Of a stretch of 64,000 bases of DNA, positions 51,852 through 60,958 are shown one piece after another; within the stretch, counting starts at the first letter, position 1, and the number at the start of each line of letters is the position of its first letter. The stretch lies in the NCBI GenBank assembly GCA_963839285.1, contig CAWIUN010000013.1, forward strand, positions 62,001 through 126,000. The letters run 5' to 3'. The position numbers and the translations under genes were made by a program. The notes under the pieces were generated by a model. It ran no database searches. It worked only from the letters and a program-made list of their open reading frames with translations, and was not told the DNA's origin. Source of the DNA: DASSSQ01 sp963839285 (GTDB lineage Bacteria > Actinomycetota > Thermoleophilia > Gaiellales > Gaiellaceae).

Positions 51852-53429
51852 GTGCGCGAGTACGACGTCCTCGTCGTCGGCAGCGGCTTCGGCGGCTCGG
51901 TCGCGGCGCTGCGGCTGGCCGAGAAGGGCTACCGCGTCGGCGTCCTCGAGGCGGGCAGGCGCTTCGCGCCCGAGGACTTCGCGCCGACGAGCTGGCGGCT
52001 GCGCCGCTTCCTCTGGGCCCCGCGGCTCGGCTGTCGCGGCATCCAGCGGCTGACGCTGCTGCGCGACGTGCTCGTGCTCTCGGGCGCCGGCGTCGGCGGC
52101 GGCTCGCTCGTCTACGCGAACGTGCTCTGGGAGCCGCCCGACCGGCCGGAGGAGCTGGCGCCGTACTACGAGCTCGCGCGGCGCATGCTCGGGGTCGCGA
52201 CGACGCCGTTCGAGACGCCCGCCGACGAGGTGATGCACCGGGTCGCCGAGCGGCTCGGCGCGGGGGAGAGCTACGGGCCGACGCCCGTCGGCGTCTGGTT
52301 CGGCGAGGACGGCGTCGACCCGTACTTCGGCGGCGCGGGCCCGCTGCGGAACGGCTGCGTCCGCTGCGGCGGCTGCATGGTCGGCTGCCGCTACGGGGCG
52401 AAGAACACGCTCGACCGCAACTACCTCTGGTTCGCGGAGCGGCTCGGCGCGGAGGTGCTGCCGGGCCGCGAGGCGACGCGGGTCGTGCCGGTCGAGGGCG
52501 GCTTCGAGGTCGAGGTGCGGCGGCCGGGCTGGTCGCGGCGGGTCGAGCGGCTGCGCGCGGGCGAGGTGGTGCTCGCCGCGGGCACGCTCGGGACGCTGAG
52601 GCTGCTGCTCGCCTCGGGCCTCGGCGGGCCGGGCGTCGGCACGGACGTCCGCACGAACTCGGAGGCGATCGTCGGCGCGGCGGCGCGGCGGCTCGACGTC
52701 GACTACTCGCAGGGCGTCGCGATCGGCTCGTCGTTCAGCCCCGAGCCGGGCACCCACGTCGAGCCGGTGCGCTACTCGAAGGGCTCGAACGCGATGGGGC
52801 TGCTCGGGACGCTGCTCGTCGACGGCGGCGGACGGGCGCCGCGGCAGCTGCGCTTCCTCGGCCGCGTCCTCCGGCACCCGCTGCTCTTCCTGCGCTCGCT
52901 GTCGGTGCGGCGCTGGTCGGAGCGGACGATCGTCGTGCTCGTCATGCAGGCGCGCCCGTCGAGCCTGCGCGTGCGCCTGCGCCGCGGCCGCCTGACGACG
53001 GCGCAGGGGGCCGAGCCGGTTCCCTCCTACGTGCCGGTCGCGAACGAGACGGCGCGGCTCGCGGCCGAGCTGATCGGCGGCTTCCCGGGCAGCTCGCTGA
53101 ACGAGGTGCTGCTCGACGTGCCGACGACCGCGCACCTGCTCGGCGGCGCCACCGTCGAGGGCGGCGTCGTCGACCGCTTCCACCGCGTGCTCGGGCAGCC
53201 GGGGCTGCACGTCGTCGACGGCTCGGCGCTCGGCGGCAACCTCGGCGTCAACCCGTCGCTGACGATCGCCGCCCGGGCCGAGCTCGCCTTCGCGCGCTGG
53301 CCGAACCGTGGCGACCCCGACCCGAGGCCGCCGCTGGGCGCCCCGTTCGAGCGCGTGGAGCCGCAGCCGGCGCGCTCGCCGGCACTGCCGCAGGACCTCG
53401 CCGAGACGCCTACGCCGCGGCGCGCTTGA
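51852..53429 (+). CDS. GMC-family oxidoreductase, cholesterol-oxidase-like
   Basis: A 525-residue FAD enzyme: REYDVLVVGSGFGGSVAALRLAEKG binds FAD, GAGVGGGSLVYANV is the second FAD motif, and GSALGGNLGVNPSLTIAARAE is the C-terminal signature. CVRCGGCMVGCRYGAKNTLDRNYL contains four closely spaced cysteines, seen in the ChoD-like branch. It may oxidise a sterol or other lipid alcohol. GTG 51852 is preferred over ATG 51807 because a terminator hairpin lies between the previous gene and 51804 and a -10 box follows it. Confidence 0.88.
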   Translation: MREYDVLVVGSGFGGSVAALRLAEKGYRVGVLEAGRRFAPEDFAPTSWRLRRFLWAPRLGCRGIQRLTLLRDVLVLSGAGVGGGSLVYANVLWEPPDRPEELAPYYELARRMLGVATTPFETPADEVMHRVAERLGAGESYGPTPVGVWFGEDGVDPYFGGAGPLRNGCVRCGGCMVGCRYGAKNTLDRNYLWFAERLGAEVLPGREATRVVPVEGGFEVEVRRPGWSRRVERLRAGEVVLAAGTLGTLRLLLASGLGGPGVGTDVRTNSEAIVGAAARRLDVDYSQGVAIGSSFSPEPGTHVEPVRYSKGSNAMGLLGTLLVDGGGRAPRQLRFLGRVLRHPLLFLRSLSVRRWSERTIVVLVMQARPSSLRVRLRRGRLTTAQGAEPVPSYVPVANETARLAAELIGGFPGSSLNEVLLDVPTTAHLLGGATVEGGVVDRFHRVLGQPGLHVVDGSALGGNLGVNPSLTIAARAELAFARWPNRGDPDPRPPLGAPFERVEPQPARSPALPQDLAETPTPRRA

Positions 53430-53571
53430 GGGCGCGCTCGTCGAGCAGCTTCCTGCACGCCTCGCAGACGACGCGCTCGACCTCGTACGGGACGCCTGCC
53501 CGCTGCCGGAGGACGTGCGTGGTGACCGCGGTGTGCCGGTGCTGCTCCTGGGGGATGGTGGCTCCGCTCAT
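53410..53571 (-). CDS. Small conserved protein with CxxC
   Basis: A 53-residue protein: MSGATIPQEQHRHTAVTTHV, then VPYEVERVVCEACRKLLDERALKRAAA. The VCEAC pair with the upstream HRH histidines could bind zinc. I recall near-identical short proteins in related actinobacteria but no function. It converges with the GMC gene, overlapping it by 20 bases. Confidence 0.75.
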   Translation of the reverse strand: MSGATIPQEQHRHTAVTTHVLRQRAGVPYEVERVVCEACRKLLDERALKRAAA

Positions 53572-53644
53572 GCCTCTCTCAGAGTACGCATCGTGCCGTT
53601 CGTCGCAAGGGCCCGAATCGGGTGGTTCACCACGTTGCGACGAT

Positions 53645-54697
53645 CTAGACGAGAGAAAGTTGCACGTGCGGCTCGAGCCCCGAGACGCCGACGCCGACGA
53701 GCCGCAGCGGCCCCGGCCGGTCGCGGAGGGCACGGTCGAGGAGCGCGCAGGCGAGCTCGCCGATCCGCGCGGCGTCCGCGGTGCCGACCGGGAGCGAGGT
53801 CGAGCGCGTCCGGATCGAGAAGTCCGGGTAGCGCAGCTTCGTCGTCACGGTGCGGGCGACCTGCCGCTTCCGCTCGAGCTGGGCCGCGAGGCCGACCGCC
53901 ATCCGGCGCAGCTCGTCGTGCAGGCGCTCGGGGTCGCCGACGTCGCGCGGGAACGTCTCCTCCTGCGAGATCGAGATCCGCTCGGCCTGCAGCTCGAGCT
54001 CGCGGGGGTCGATGCCGCGGGCCCGGTCGCGGAGCAGGCGCCCGACCTTGCCGGGCAGAAGCGACGGGAGCTGCGCGTCGGAGGTCGCGGCCAGGTCGCC
54101 GATCGTGCGGATGCCGAGCCGGCGGAGCCGCTCCTCGCTCCTCGGGCCGACGCCGGGCAGGACCCTGACGTCGAACGGCGCCAGGAAGCGCTGCTCCCGG
54201 CCGGCGCGGACGACGACGATCCCGCCGGGCTTGCGCAGGTCGCTCGCGATCTTGGCGACGACCTTGCTGGTCGCGACGCCGAGCGAGCAGGAGAGCCGGG
54301 TGCGGGCGTGGACGGCCGCGGCCACCGCCTCGGCGAGCGCGCGCGCCTCGTGGAAGTCGCGCGCGACGCCGTCGAGGCCGAGGTAGCCCTCGTCGATCCC
54401 GACCTGCTCGACGCGCGGGACGATCTCGCGGACGAGCGACCAGACCTCCTGCGAGTACTGCCGGTAGAGCTGGTGCCGCGGCCTGACGAAGAGCACGTGC
54501 GGGCAGCGCCGGAGCGCCTCGGCCGAGGCCATCGCCGAGCGGATCCCATAGGTCCGCGCCGCGTAGTTGGCCGTCGCGACGACCCCGCGGCCGTGGGGGT
54601 CGCCGCCGACGACGAGCGGCCGTCCGCGCAGCTCGGGCCGCTCCAGCTCCTCGACGGCGGCGAAGAAGGCGTCGAGATCGAGGTGCGCGACGATCAC
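53645..54697 (-). CDS. dinB: DNA polymerase IV (Y family)
   Basis: A 350-residue translesion polymerase. HLDLDAFFAAVEELE carries the first metal-binding aspartate; VVATANYAARTYGIRSAMAS is the fingers signature. The second catalytic block reads VGIDEGYLGLDG, keeping D and E although the usual SIDEAYLD serine is G. The HhH region (RVLPGVGPRSEERLRRLGIRTIGDLA) and little finger follow. No clear beta-clamp motif is seen at the C-terminus (EPHVQLSLV). GTG 54697 is the start. Confidence 0.94.
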   Translation of the reverse strand: MIVAHLDLDAFFAAVEELERPELRGRPLVVGGDPHGRGVVATANYAARTYGIRSAMASAEALRRCPHVLFVRPRHQLYRQYSQEVWSLVREIVPRVEQVGIDEGYLGLDGVARDFHEARALAEAVAAAVHARTRLSCSLGVATSKVVAKIASDLRKPGGIVVVRAGREQRFLAPFDVRVLPGVGPRSEERLRRLGIRTIGDLAATSDAQLPSLLPGKVGRLLRDRARGIDPRELELQAERISISQEETFPRDVGDPERLHDELRRMAVGLAAQLERKRQVARTVTTKLRYPDFSIRTRSTSLPVGTADAARIGELACALLDRALRDRPGPLRLVGVGVSGLEPHVQLSLV

Positions 54698-54764
54698 GGC
54701 CTCAGGGTACGCGGCCGACCGGAACGCACGTTCCCGCCGGGCCGTGGCCGGAGGTCGGCGGCGA

Positions 54765-54770
54765 TACGAT
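54765..54770 (+). promoter_or_regulatory. -10 box (TACGAT) of the L,D-transpeptidase gene
   Basis: TACGAT ends eight bases before GTG 54779. Confidence 0.45.
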
Positions 54771-54778
54771 CCCTCTCC

Positions 54779-55601
54779 GTGAAGCGTCTCGCCGCTCTGA
54801 TGCTCCTGCCTCTCTGCGCCGCCGCCTGCGGCGGCGGGCGCAGGGATGCCGCACCGACCGTCGCGACCCGCCCGGCGCCGACGGCGCCTGCGGTGCGCAC
54901 CGCGACGGCTCCCCGGACGACCACCGCCGCCGTCCTGCCCGCGCGCGCCTCCCGCTGCGCGGCCGGCGTCCGCGTGCTCGGCTCGAAGCGCGTCGCGTGG
55001 GCGGCGACGCTCGCCGGCGACGGCGCCACGGCCTACCGGAGGCCCGGCGGGCCCGTCCTCGCCACGTTCGGGAGCGTCAACGCGAACAACTATCCGATCG
55101 TCTTCGGCGTCCGCGTCGAAGCAGGTCGAGCGCGACTGCGCGGTCCGCTGGTACCGCGTCCAGCTGCCGCTGCGGCCGAACGGCGTCACCGGCTGGGTGC
55201 GCGCGGCCGACGTCCGGCTCGTGCGGGTGCGGACGCGGATCGTCGTCGACCTCTCCGACCGGCGCCTGTCGCTCTACCGCGGCGGCAAGCGCGTGCTCTC
55301 CACCCCCGTCGCCGTCGGCTCGCCCGCGACGCCGACGCCGACCGGGCGCTACTACGTCAACCAGCGGCTCGTGCCCACCGATGCGTCCGGCCCCTTCGGC
55401 CCGGCGGCGCTCGGCGTCTCCGCCTTCTCGGACGTCCTCACCGGCTGGGCGCAGGGCGGCCCGATCGGCATCCACGGGACGAACGAGCCGTGGTCGATCG
55501 GGCGTGACGTCTCGAACGGCTGCATCCGCGTCCCGAACGCGACGCTGCGGCGTGTGTTCCGGCTGGCGTGGGCCGGGACGCCCGTCGTCATCCGCGCGTG
55601 A
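54779..55601 (+). CDS. L,D-transpeptidase (YkuD), probable lipoprotein (apparent frameshift)
   Basis: Cross-links or anchors peptidoglycan outside the cell. The signal LAALMLLPLCAAAC may end in a lipobox cysteine. An SH3-like region (VAWAATLAGDGATAYRRPGG) precedes the YkuD domain RIVVDLSDRRLSLYRGGKRV with active-site GIHGTNEPWSIGRDVSNGCIRVPN (H, S, C, R). The frame moves by +1 near 55121; one GC at GAAGCAGG restores about 274 residues. Its TGA overlaps the next gene's GTG. Confidence 0.92.
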
Positions 55602-55812
55602 AGCGGGCCCTTCTGCTCCTGGCCGCGGTGGCCGCGGCCGGGATCGCCGCGTTCGCGGCCGCGTCGGCCCGGCTACGCGCTCGCCCGCTTCCGCTCGCGC
55701 CACCTCGCTCGGCACGCACCGGGTCGACGCGAGCACCGACGGCTCGTCCTGCCGGCCCTCGAACCGCCGCGGCTGCTTCCAGCTGACCTTCACGGTCACG
55801 CGGGCGCGGTAG
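55598..55812 (+). CDS. Small exported protein (two apparent frameshifts)
   Basis: GTG 55598 overlaps the transpeptidase stop. The start KRALLLLAAVAAAGIAAFAAAS is a signal peptide. Frame moves of +1 near 55670 and 55698 are each repaired by one CG/GC, giving about 72 residues that end THRVDASTDGSSCRPSNRRG then CFQLTFTVTRAR. Two cysteines in the mature part could form a disulfide. No family is recognised. The overlap suggests a role with the transpeptidase. Confidence 0.55.
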
Positions 55813-55851
55813 GGTTTCGTCGGCAGGCTCCCGAGAAAAAGGATCGAACCG

Positions 55852-56188
55852 ATGGCTCAGCAGCGCGACCTGATCTCCCGGCTCGCCGACCGCGGCGAGG
55901 AGGTGCTGGCGAAGTTCGCCGAGACCCCCGGCGCCCACCGCATGGTCGAGCTCCTCAACTCGACGCGCGAGCGGCTCGACGACGTCCAGAAGCGCGTGAT
56001 CGGGCTCGAGACCCTCGAGCGCCGCATCGACGAGCTCGAGCGGCGCCTCGCCAAGGTCGAGAAGGGCGCGACGCCGCCGCAGAAGCGGGCCGCCCGCAAG
56101 CCCGCGGCCCGAAGCCCGCGGCCCGCGAAGCCCGCGGCCGCGAAGCCTGCGGCGGCCGAGAAGCCGCGCCACGCCGGAAGCGCCCTAG
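55852..56188 (+). CDS. Coiled-coil protein with Lys/Pro/Ala-rich tail (probable frameshift)
   Basis: MAQQRDLISRLADRGEEVLAKFAETPGAHRMVELLNSTRERLDDVQKRVIGLETLERRIDELERRLAKVEKG is a helical, coiled-coil-like region. It is followed by KPAARSPRPAKPAAAKPAAAEK, a histone-H1-like or granule-associated-like tail. As sequenced the frame runs into the convergent gene; one CG near 56182 gives a stop at 56186-56188 and about 112 residues. AAAAAGGA precedes ATG 55852. The function is unknown; DNA or granule binding is a guess. Confidence 0.65.
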
Positions 56189-56210
56189 CCGCGGCCGCTG
56201 CCGCAGCGCA

Positions 56211-57119
56211 TCAAGCCTCGGGCACGCGCAGCCGCAGCGCGCCGGGCACGACCTCGAACGTGACCGGCGTCGTCCCCGGCTGCTCGCCGTCGAGCTCGAC
56301 CGGCAGCGACTCGGCCGCCGAGACGCGCACCGTGCGGCCGCGCAGGAGCTCCGCCTTCGGGTGCGGCAGGTGGCGGCCCTTGTAGGCCTTCGGCAGCGTC
56401 ACCGCCAGGTCCGCCTTGGTCAGGTGCCCGATCAGGAGCACGTCGAAGAGCCCGTCGTCGGGCGCGGCGTCCGGGCAGATGTGCAGGCCGCCGCCGAAGT
56501 AGGCGCCGTTGGCGACGACGACGTCGTGCATCGGCGCCGCGCGGCGCTCGCCGTCGACCTCGACCTCGATCTCGCTCACCTGCCAGCGGGCGAAGACGGC
56601 GACGATCGCCGCCAGGTACGAGAGGCGCCCGCCGAAGGCCTTCGTGTTGTCGTTGGCGCGCTTGGCGATCGCGCCGCTCATGCCCGCGCTCGCGACGTTC
56701 GCGAACCAGCCGGTCGCCTCGGCGCCGCTCCAGGCGCGGTAGGTGACGCGGCCGAGGTCGAGCGTGCGCGAGCCGCCCTCGCGCGCGATCCGGATCGCGT
56801 CGTCGAAGCGGGCCGGGATCCCGAAGGTGCGCGCGAAGTCGCGGCCGGTGCCGCGCGGGACGAGCGCCAGCTCGGGCCCCTCGACGCCGGCGATGCCGTG
56901 GACGATCTCGTTGACGGTGCCGTCGCCGCCGACCGCGACGAGCAGGTCGTACTCCCGGGCCGCCTCGGCCGCGAGGCGCGTCATCTCTCCGGCGGAGGTC
57001 GAGAGGATCGCGTCACCCGCGAGGCCGAGCCGGGCGGCGCGGTGGGCGAGCTCCGGCCAGCGGCGGCCCGTCGACCCGCCCGCCGAGGCCGGGTTGACCA
57101 GGAAGCAGGTCCGGGGCGC
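56211..57119 (-). CDS. Diacylglycerol kinase-family lipid kinase
   Basis: A soluble DAGK/YegS-type lipid kinase. FLVNPASAGGSTGRRWPEL, VAVGGDGTVNEIVHGIAG and LALVPRGTGRDFARTFGIP are the ATP-binding signatures; NGAYFGGGLHICPDAAPDDG lies in the C-terminal domain. The first visible start is ATG 56984, but homology clearly extends to about 57119, directly after the deoD stop. No standard start codon is seen there, so the start is unresolved and may be hidden by a sequence error. Confidence 0.9.
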   Translation of the reverse strand, partial: APRTCFLVNPASAGGSTGRRWPELAHRAARLGLAGDAILSTSAGEMTRLAAEAAREYDLLVAVGGDGTVNEIVHGIAGVEGPELALVPRGTGRDFARTFGIPARFDDAIRIAREGGSRTLDLGRVTYRAWSGAEATGWFANVASAGMSGAIAKRANDNTKAFGGRLSYLAAIVAVFARWQVSEIEVEVDGERRAAPMHDVVVANGAYFGGGLHICPDAAPDDGLFDVLLIGHLTKADLAVTLPKAYKGRHLPHPKAELLRGRTVRVSAAESLPVELDGEQPGTTPVTFEVVPGALRLRVPEA

Positions 57120-57120
57120 G

Positions 57121-57837
57121 CTAGCCGTGGTCGGACGTGACGGTCGCGAGGGCGACGCGCGTCATCCGGTCGACGGCCGCGCGGAGCTCCTCGTCCGAGA
57201 TGCGGGTGAAGACGCCCTCGACGACGATGTCCGAGACGGTCAGCAGGCAGCCCGCGTGCACGTTCCGCAGCGCCCCGACGGTGAAGAGCGCCGCCGCCTC
57301 CATCTCGACCGCGAGCACGCCGCGCTTCGACCAGCGCTCGTACTGCCCCTCGTCGGGGTTGTAGAAGAGGTCGCTCGAGACGATCGGGCCGACGTGCATC
57401 GGCTGCTCGATCTGCTTGGCGGCGTGCACGGCTCCGTGGATCAGCTCCCAGGAGCCGGTCGGGCAGTGCGGCTCGTTCGCGACCAGGTGCATCGCGGTCG
57501 CGTCGGCCGGCACGGCCGAGAGCGCGACGATCAGGTCGCCGAGCGCGTGGCTCGGCTGCAGGCCGCCGCAGGTGCCGACGCGCATCAGCTTCGTGCAGCC
57601 GAGCTGGGTCAGCTCCTCGAAGACGATCGTCGCGCCGGGGCAGCCCATGCCCGTGCCCTGCACCGAGACCGGCTTGCCCTCGAAGGTGCCGGTGTAGCCG
57701 AGCAGGCCCCGCTCCTCGTTCACCTGCCTGACGTCGTCGAAGTAGGTCTCGGCGATGTAGGTCGCCCGCAGCGGGTCGCCGGGCAGCAGCACCGCGTCGG
57801 CGTACTCCCCCGGCTCCGCTCTCAGGTGGATGGGCAC
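57121..57837 (-). CDS. deoD: Purine nucleoside phosphorylase, DeoD type
   Basis: A 238-residue nucleoside phosphorylase family I enzyme. Phosphate-binding GDPLRATYIAETY, GTGMGCPGATIVFEEL, RVGTCGGLQ and the nucleoside-binding EMEAAALFTVGA are in place; the D in TVSDIV is the expected purine-contacting acid. It converts purine nucleosides and phosphate to base and ribose-1-phosphate. A purine phosphoribosyltransferase (hpt) lies nearby. GTG 57837 is the start. Confidence 0.92.
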   Translation of the reverse strand: MPIHLRAEPGEYADAVLLPGDPLRATYIAETYFDDVRQVNEERGLLGYTGTFEGKPVSVQGTGMGCPGATIVFEELTQLGCTKLMRVGTCGGLQPSHALGDLIVALSAVPADATAMHLVANEPHCPTGSWELIHGAVHAAKQIEQPMHVGPIVSSDLFYNPDEGQYERWSKRGVLAVEMEAAALFTVGALRNVHAGCLLTVSDIVVEGVFTRISDEELRAAVDRMTRVALATVTSDHG

Positions 57838-57867
57838 GCGCGAGACTCTATCCACGAGGATTGGCCG

Positions 57868-58650
57868 ATGGCGCAGGTACGGCGGCCCGAGCTCGACGCG
57901 ATCCTCGACTTCTGCGCCGAGGACCCGGTCGAGCGCGTCTTCCTCGAGGACATCGCGCGGCGCCGGCTCGGCCGCTTCAGCGCGCTCGCGGGCGAGGACG
58001 GGCGCCTCGTCGCGCTCTGCCACGTCGGCGCCAACGTCGTCCCCTCGGGCGAGGGCTGCGCCGCCTTCGCCGACGTCGCCCGGCGCGGGCGGGCGCGGAT
58101 GCTGATCGGCGAGGAGCGGGCGGTCGGCGAGCTCTGGGAGGCGGCGCGGGACGTGCTGCCGCGGCCGCGGGAGGATCGCCCGGGACAGCCCGTCTACGAG
58201 CTGGCCGAGCCGCCGCAGCCGGGGCAGACCGGGCTGCGGGAGGCGACGCGCGCCGACTTCGAGCTGCTCGTCCCGGCCTGCGCGGCGACGCACCGCGAGG
58301 AGCTCGGGATCGACCCGCTCGCCCGCGACGCCGAGTCGTTCCGCTGGCGGACGCACGCCCAGATCGAGGAGGGCCGATCGTGGCTCTGGCTCGAGGACGG
58401 CGTCATCCGCTTCAAGGCGGAGGCCTCGGCGTGGACGCCGCGCGCCGTGCAGATCCAGCAGGTCTGGGTCGATCCGGCCGTCCGCGGCCGCGGCTACGCG
58501 CAGCGCGGCATGCGCGACCTCTGCCGGCTGCTGCTCGAGACGACGCCCGTCGTCTGCCTCTTCGTCCGGCCGGAGAACGCGCCCGCGCTGCGCGTCTACG
58601 AGGCGATCGGCATGCGCCGCAGCGGCACCTACCGCTCGCTGCTCTTCTGA
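57868..58650 (+). CDS. GNAT N-acetyltransferase with N-terminal DUF4081-like domain
   Basis: A 260-residue protein with two halves. The N-terminal half (FCAEDPVERVFLEDIARRRLGRF, GANVVPSGEG) resembles DUF4081. The C-terminal GNAT half has VQIQQVWVDPAVRGRGYAQRGMRDLCRLLL, where the Q/RxxGxG/A acetyl-CoA loop is RGRGYA, and ends PALRVYEAIGMRRSGTYRSLLF. The acetyl acceptor is unknown. ATG 57868 is the start, divergent from deoD. Confidence 0.87.
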   Translation: MAQVRRPELDAILDFCAEDPVERVFLEDIARRRLGRFSALAGEDGRLVALCHVGANVVPSGEGCAAFADVARRGRARMLIGEERAVGELWEAARDVLPRPREDRPGQPVYELAEPPQPGQTGLREATRADFELLVPACAATHREELGIDPLARDAESFRWRTHAQIEEGRSWLWLEDGVIRFKAEASAWTPRAVQIQQVWVDPAVRGRGYAQRGMRDLCRLLLETTPVVCLFVRPENAPALRVYEAIGMRRSGTYRSLLF

Positions 58651-58686
58651 GGACGCGCGTCACGCCGGTCCGGTCGGAGGACTGTC

Positions 58687-58692
58687 TAGTCT
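58687..58692 (+). promoter_or_regulatory. -10 box (TAGTCT) of the histidine phosphatase gene
   Basis: TAGTCT ends seven bases before ATG 58700. Confidence 0.45.
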
Positions 58693-58699
58693 GACGCCG

Positions 58700-59304
58700 A
58701 TGGAGCGGCTGATCCTGGCGCGGCACGGCGAGACCGACTGGAACGTCGAGCGGCTCGTCAACGGCGACCCGGCGGTCGACGTGCGGCTGACCGAGCGCGG
58801 GCGGGAGGAGGCCCGCCGGCTCGGCGAGGAGCTGCGCGGCGAGCCGCTCGACCTCTGCGTGACGACGCCCTTCCCGCGCACGGCCGAGACCGCCGACCTC
58901 GCGCTCGCCGCCCGCGCCGACGGGGTGCCGCCCCGCCTCGTCGTCGCCGAGCTCGGCGACCCGCACTACGGCGAGTTCGAGGGCCGCTCGCTCGACGACT
59001 ACCGCGCGCGCGCCTGGGACGAGCCGTCCGGCTGGGCTCCGAGCCGGAGGCGGTGAGAGCCGCGTCCAGGTCGTGACCCGCTACGCGGCCGGCTTCCGCC
59101 TCCTGCTCGACGCGGCCCGAGGGCTCGATCCTCGCCGTCGCCCACTCGCTGCCGGTCGCCTACGCGATCGCGGGCGCAGAGGGCCGCGGGCCCGGCCCGA
59201 AGATGCCGATGGTCGCGAACGCGCATCCCTACCGCTTCGAGCGCCGTCAGCTCGAGCGGGTCGTCGAGCTGCTCGAGGACTGGTGCGCCTCTCCGTCCTG
59301 GTGA
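58700..59304 (+). CDS. Histidine phosphatase family protein (two apparent frameshifts)
   Basis: A phosphoglycerate-mutase-like phosphatase. The catalytic RHGE is in LILARHGETDWN with N further on; E in GEFEGRSLDDY and the second H in LAVAHSLPVAYAIAG complete the site. Frame moves of +1 near 59036 and 59119 are each repaired by one GC/CG (GGGES becomes continuous), giving about 202 residues ending LLEDWCASPSW. The substrate is not known. Confidence 0.87.
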
Positions 59305-59435
59305 AGCTCGCGCTCGCGGCCTGGCTGGCGCGCTGGGCCGCGCGCGAGCTCGCCTCGCGGCTCGGGCAGCGGCCTGCCGCACGCGTCCCGGACGGTCCCC
59401 TGCCGGGCCGGATGCCGGGACCCCCGGACGAGTGA
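59283..59435 (+). CDS. Small protein, 50 aa
   Basis: GTG 59283 lies inside the end of the phosphatase gene. The product RLSVLVKLALAAWLARWAAREL is a basic amphipathic or membrane-associated helix, followed by a proline-rich end (VPDGPLPGRMPGPPDE). No family is recognised. Support is the helix-like composition and the coupled overlap only. Confidence 0.45.
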   Translation: MRLSVLVKLALAAWLARWAARELASRLGQRPAARVPDGPLPGRMPGPPDE

Positions 59436-59472
59436 TCAGGCTCTCCGCGCGGATGCGCCGATAGGTGGGTGG

Positions 59473-59958
59473 ATGCTCAGACGGGCCCTCACTGCGGCGG
59501 GCCTCCTCCTCGCTGCCGTCGTTCTCGTGGCGGGCGGCCGGGCCGAACCCGCCACCAGCGCCTCGCCGCACGTCTGCGGTGCGCTCGACCGGCAGTTCGT
59601 GCGCGCCGCGTCGCTCAGCTCGGCGTCGATCGAGCTGCTCGCGCAGGACTACCAGAGCGGCTCGCTCTCGGCCAAGGACGCGATCGAGCAGACGCACGAG
59701 GCCCAGGTCGGCATCCGGATCACGAGCCCGCGCGACCCGTCGCTGAAGCTCGCGCGCGTCCTGATGGGGGCGATGTACGAGGAGTACGGGCTCGCGCTGC
59801 GGGCCCAGCTCCGCACCGAGACCGGCAAGGGCGGCGGCGAGGACGCCGGCAGCCACATGTACAGCTCCTACAGCTTCGCGAACTACGCGCACCAGGTGCT
59901 CAAGGACGCGGAGCCGGCGCTCGCCGAGCGCGGCTGCTCGGTCTCTGCGCTGCTGTAG
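59473..59958 (+). CDS. Secreted hypothetical protein
   Basis: A 161-residue exported protein with signal peptide ALTAAGLLLAAVVLVAGG. The mature part reads VCGALDRQFVRAASLSSASIELLAQDYQSG, then helices with VGIRITSPRDPSLKLARVLMGAMYEEYG and SYSFANYAHQVLKDAEPALAERGCSVSALL. Two cysteines at either end could pair. No known domain is recognised. Confidence 0.75.
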   Translation: MLRRALTAAGLLLAAVVLVAGGRAEPATSASPHVCGALDRQFVRAASLSSASIELLAQDYQSGSLSAKDAIEQTHEAQVGIRITSPRDPSLKLARVLMGAMYEEYGLALRAQLRTETGKGGGEDAGSHMYSSYSFANYAHQVLKDAEPALAERGCSVSALL

Positions 59959-59967
59959 AGGCGCTCC

Positions 59968-59973
59968 TACAAT
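59968..59973 (+). promoter_or_regulatory. -10 box (TACAAT) of tilS
   Basis: TACAAT ends six bases before ATG 59980 and is one of the best -10 matches in the window. Confidence 0.5.
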
Positions 59974-59979
59974 GCGTCG

Positions 59980-60958
59980 ATGGAGCCCTCCGCGCTTCGC
60001 GCGCGCGTCGAGCGCCACGTCCGCCGGCACGCGCTGATCCCGCCCGGCGGCGCGGTCACCTGCCTCGTCTCGGGCGGCGCCGACTCGACCTGCCTCTGGC
60101 ACGCGCTGCGCGCGCTCGGCTACCGCGTCTCCGCCCTGCACGTCGACCACGGCCTGCGGGGCGCCGAGTCGGCGGCGGACGCCCGCTTCTGCGCCGAGAC
60201 GCTCGGGGCGGAGGTCGTCCGCGTCCCGCCGGGCGGCAGCGAGGCGGAGCTGCGGGAGCTGCGGTACGCCGTCGCGGCGGACCGGCTGCGCGCGACCGGC
60301 CACACCGCCTCCGACCAGGTCGAGACCGTCCTCTACCGGCTCGTCGCCTCCGGCCGCCCGACCGGGATCAAGCCGCGGCGCGAGGACGGCGTCGTCCGGC
60401 CGCTGCTGCCGCTCTGGCGGGACGAGACCGAGGCCTACTGCCGCGCCGAAGGGCTCGAGTTCCGGCTCGACTCCTCGAACGGCGACACCAAGCGCGGCCT
60501 GATCCGCGAGGAGATCCTGCCGCTCCTGCGCCGGCTGCACCCGGCCGCCGACGCGAACCTGCTCCGCGCGCTCGACGAGCGCCGGACGCTGCCGCCCGCG
60601 CTCGCCGAGCTGCTCGACGCCGTCCCCGGCTCGCGCCGGGTCGACCTCGGCGGCGGCGTCCAGGCGGTGCGCGAGCACGAGCGGCTCTGGCTCGAGCGCG
60701 GGCCCGGTCGCGCTCGACGGCGAGGTCGCCTGGGGCCGCTGGCGCATCCGCTCCGAGCTCCGCGGCCTTAGAGTGCGCGGGTGGAGGCCCGGCGACCGGC
60801 TCGCGGGGCGCAGGAAGAAGGTCCAGGACGTGTTCGTCGACGCCAAGATCCCCCGTTCCGAGCGCGAGGCGTGGCCGCTCGTCGTCCGCGGCGACGAGGT
60901 CGTGGCGATCCCCGGCGTCGTCGAGCACCCGGGCGTGGAGGCGGTCCGTGGCGACTGA
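59980..60958 (+). CDS. tilS: tRNA(Ile)-lysidine synthase (apparent frameshift)
   Basis: Attaches lysine to C34 of tRNA-Ile(CAU) so that it reads AUA. The PP-loop SGGADSTCLWHAL and ALHVDHGLRG, HTASDQVETVLYRL and RPLLPLWRDET are the TilS/MesJ signatures. The frame moves by +1 near 60705; one CG at GCCCGGTCG restores the C-terminal domain with GWRPGDRLAGRRKKVQDVFVDAKIPRSER, which identifies TilS over TtcA. Repaired length is about 326 residues. It overlaps hpt by 11 bases; tilS-hpt-ftsH is a common bacterial order. Confidence 0.95.
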
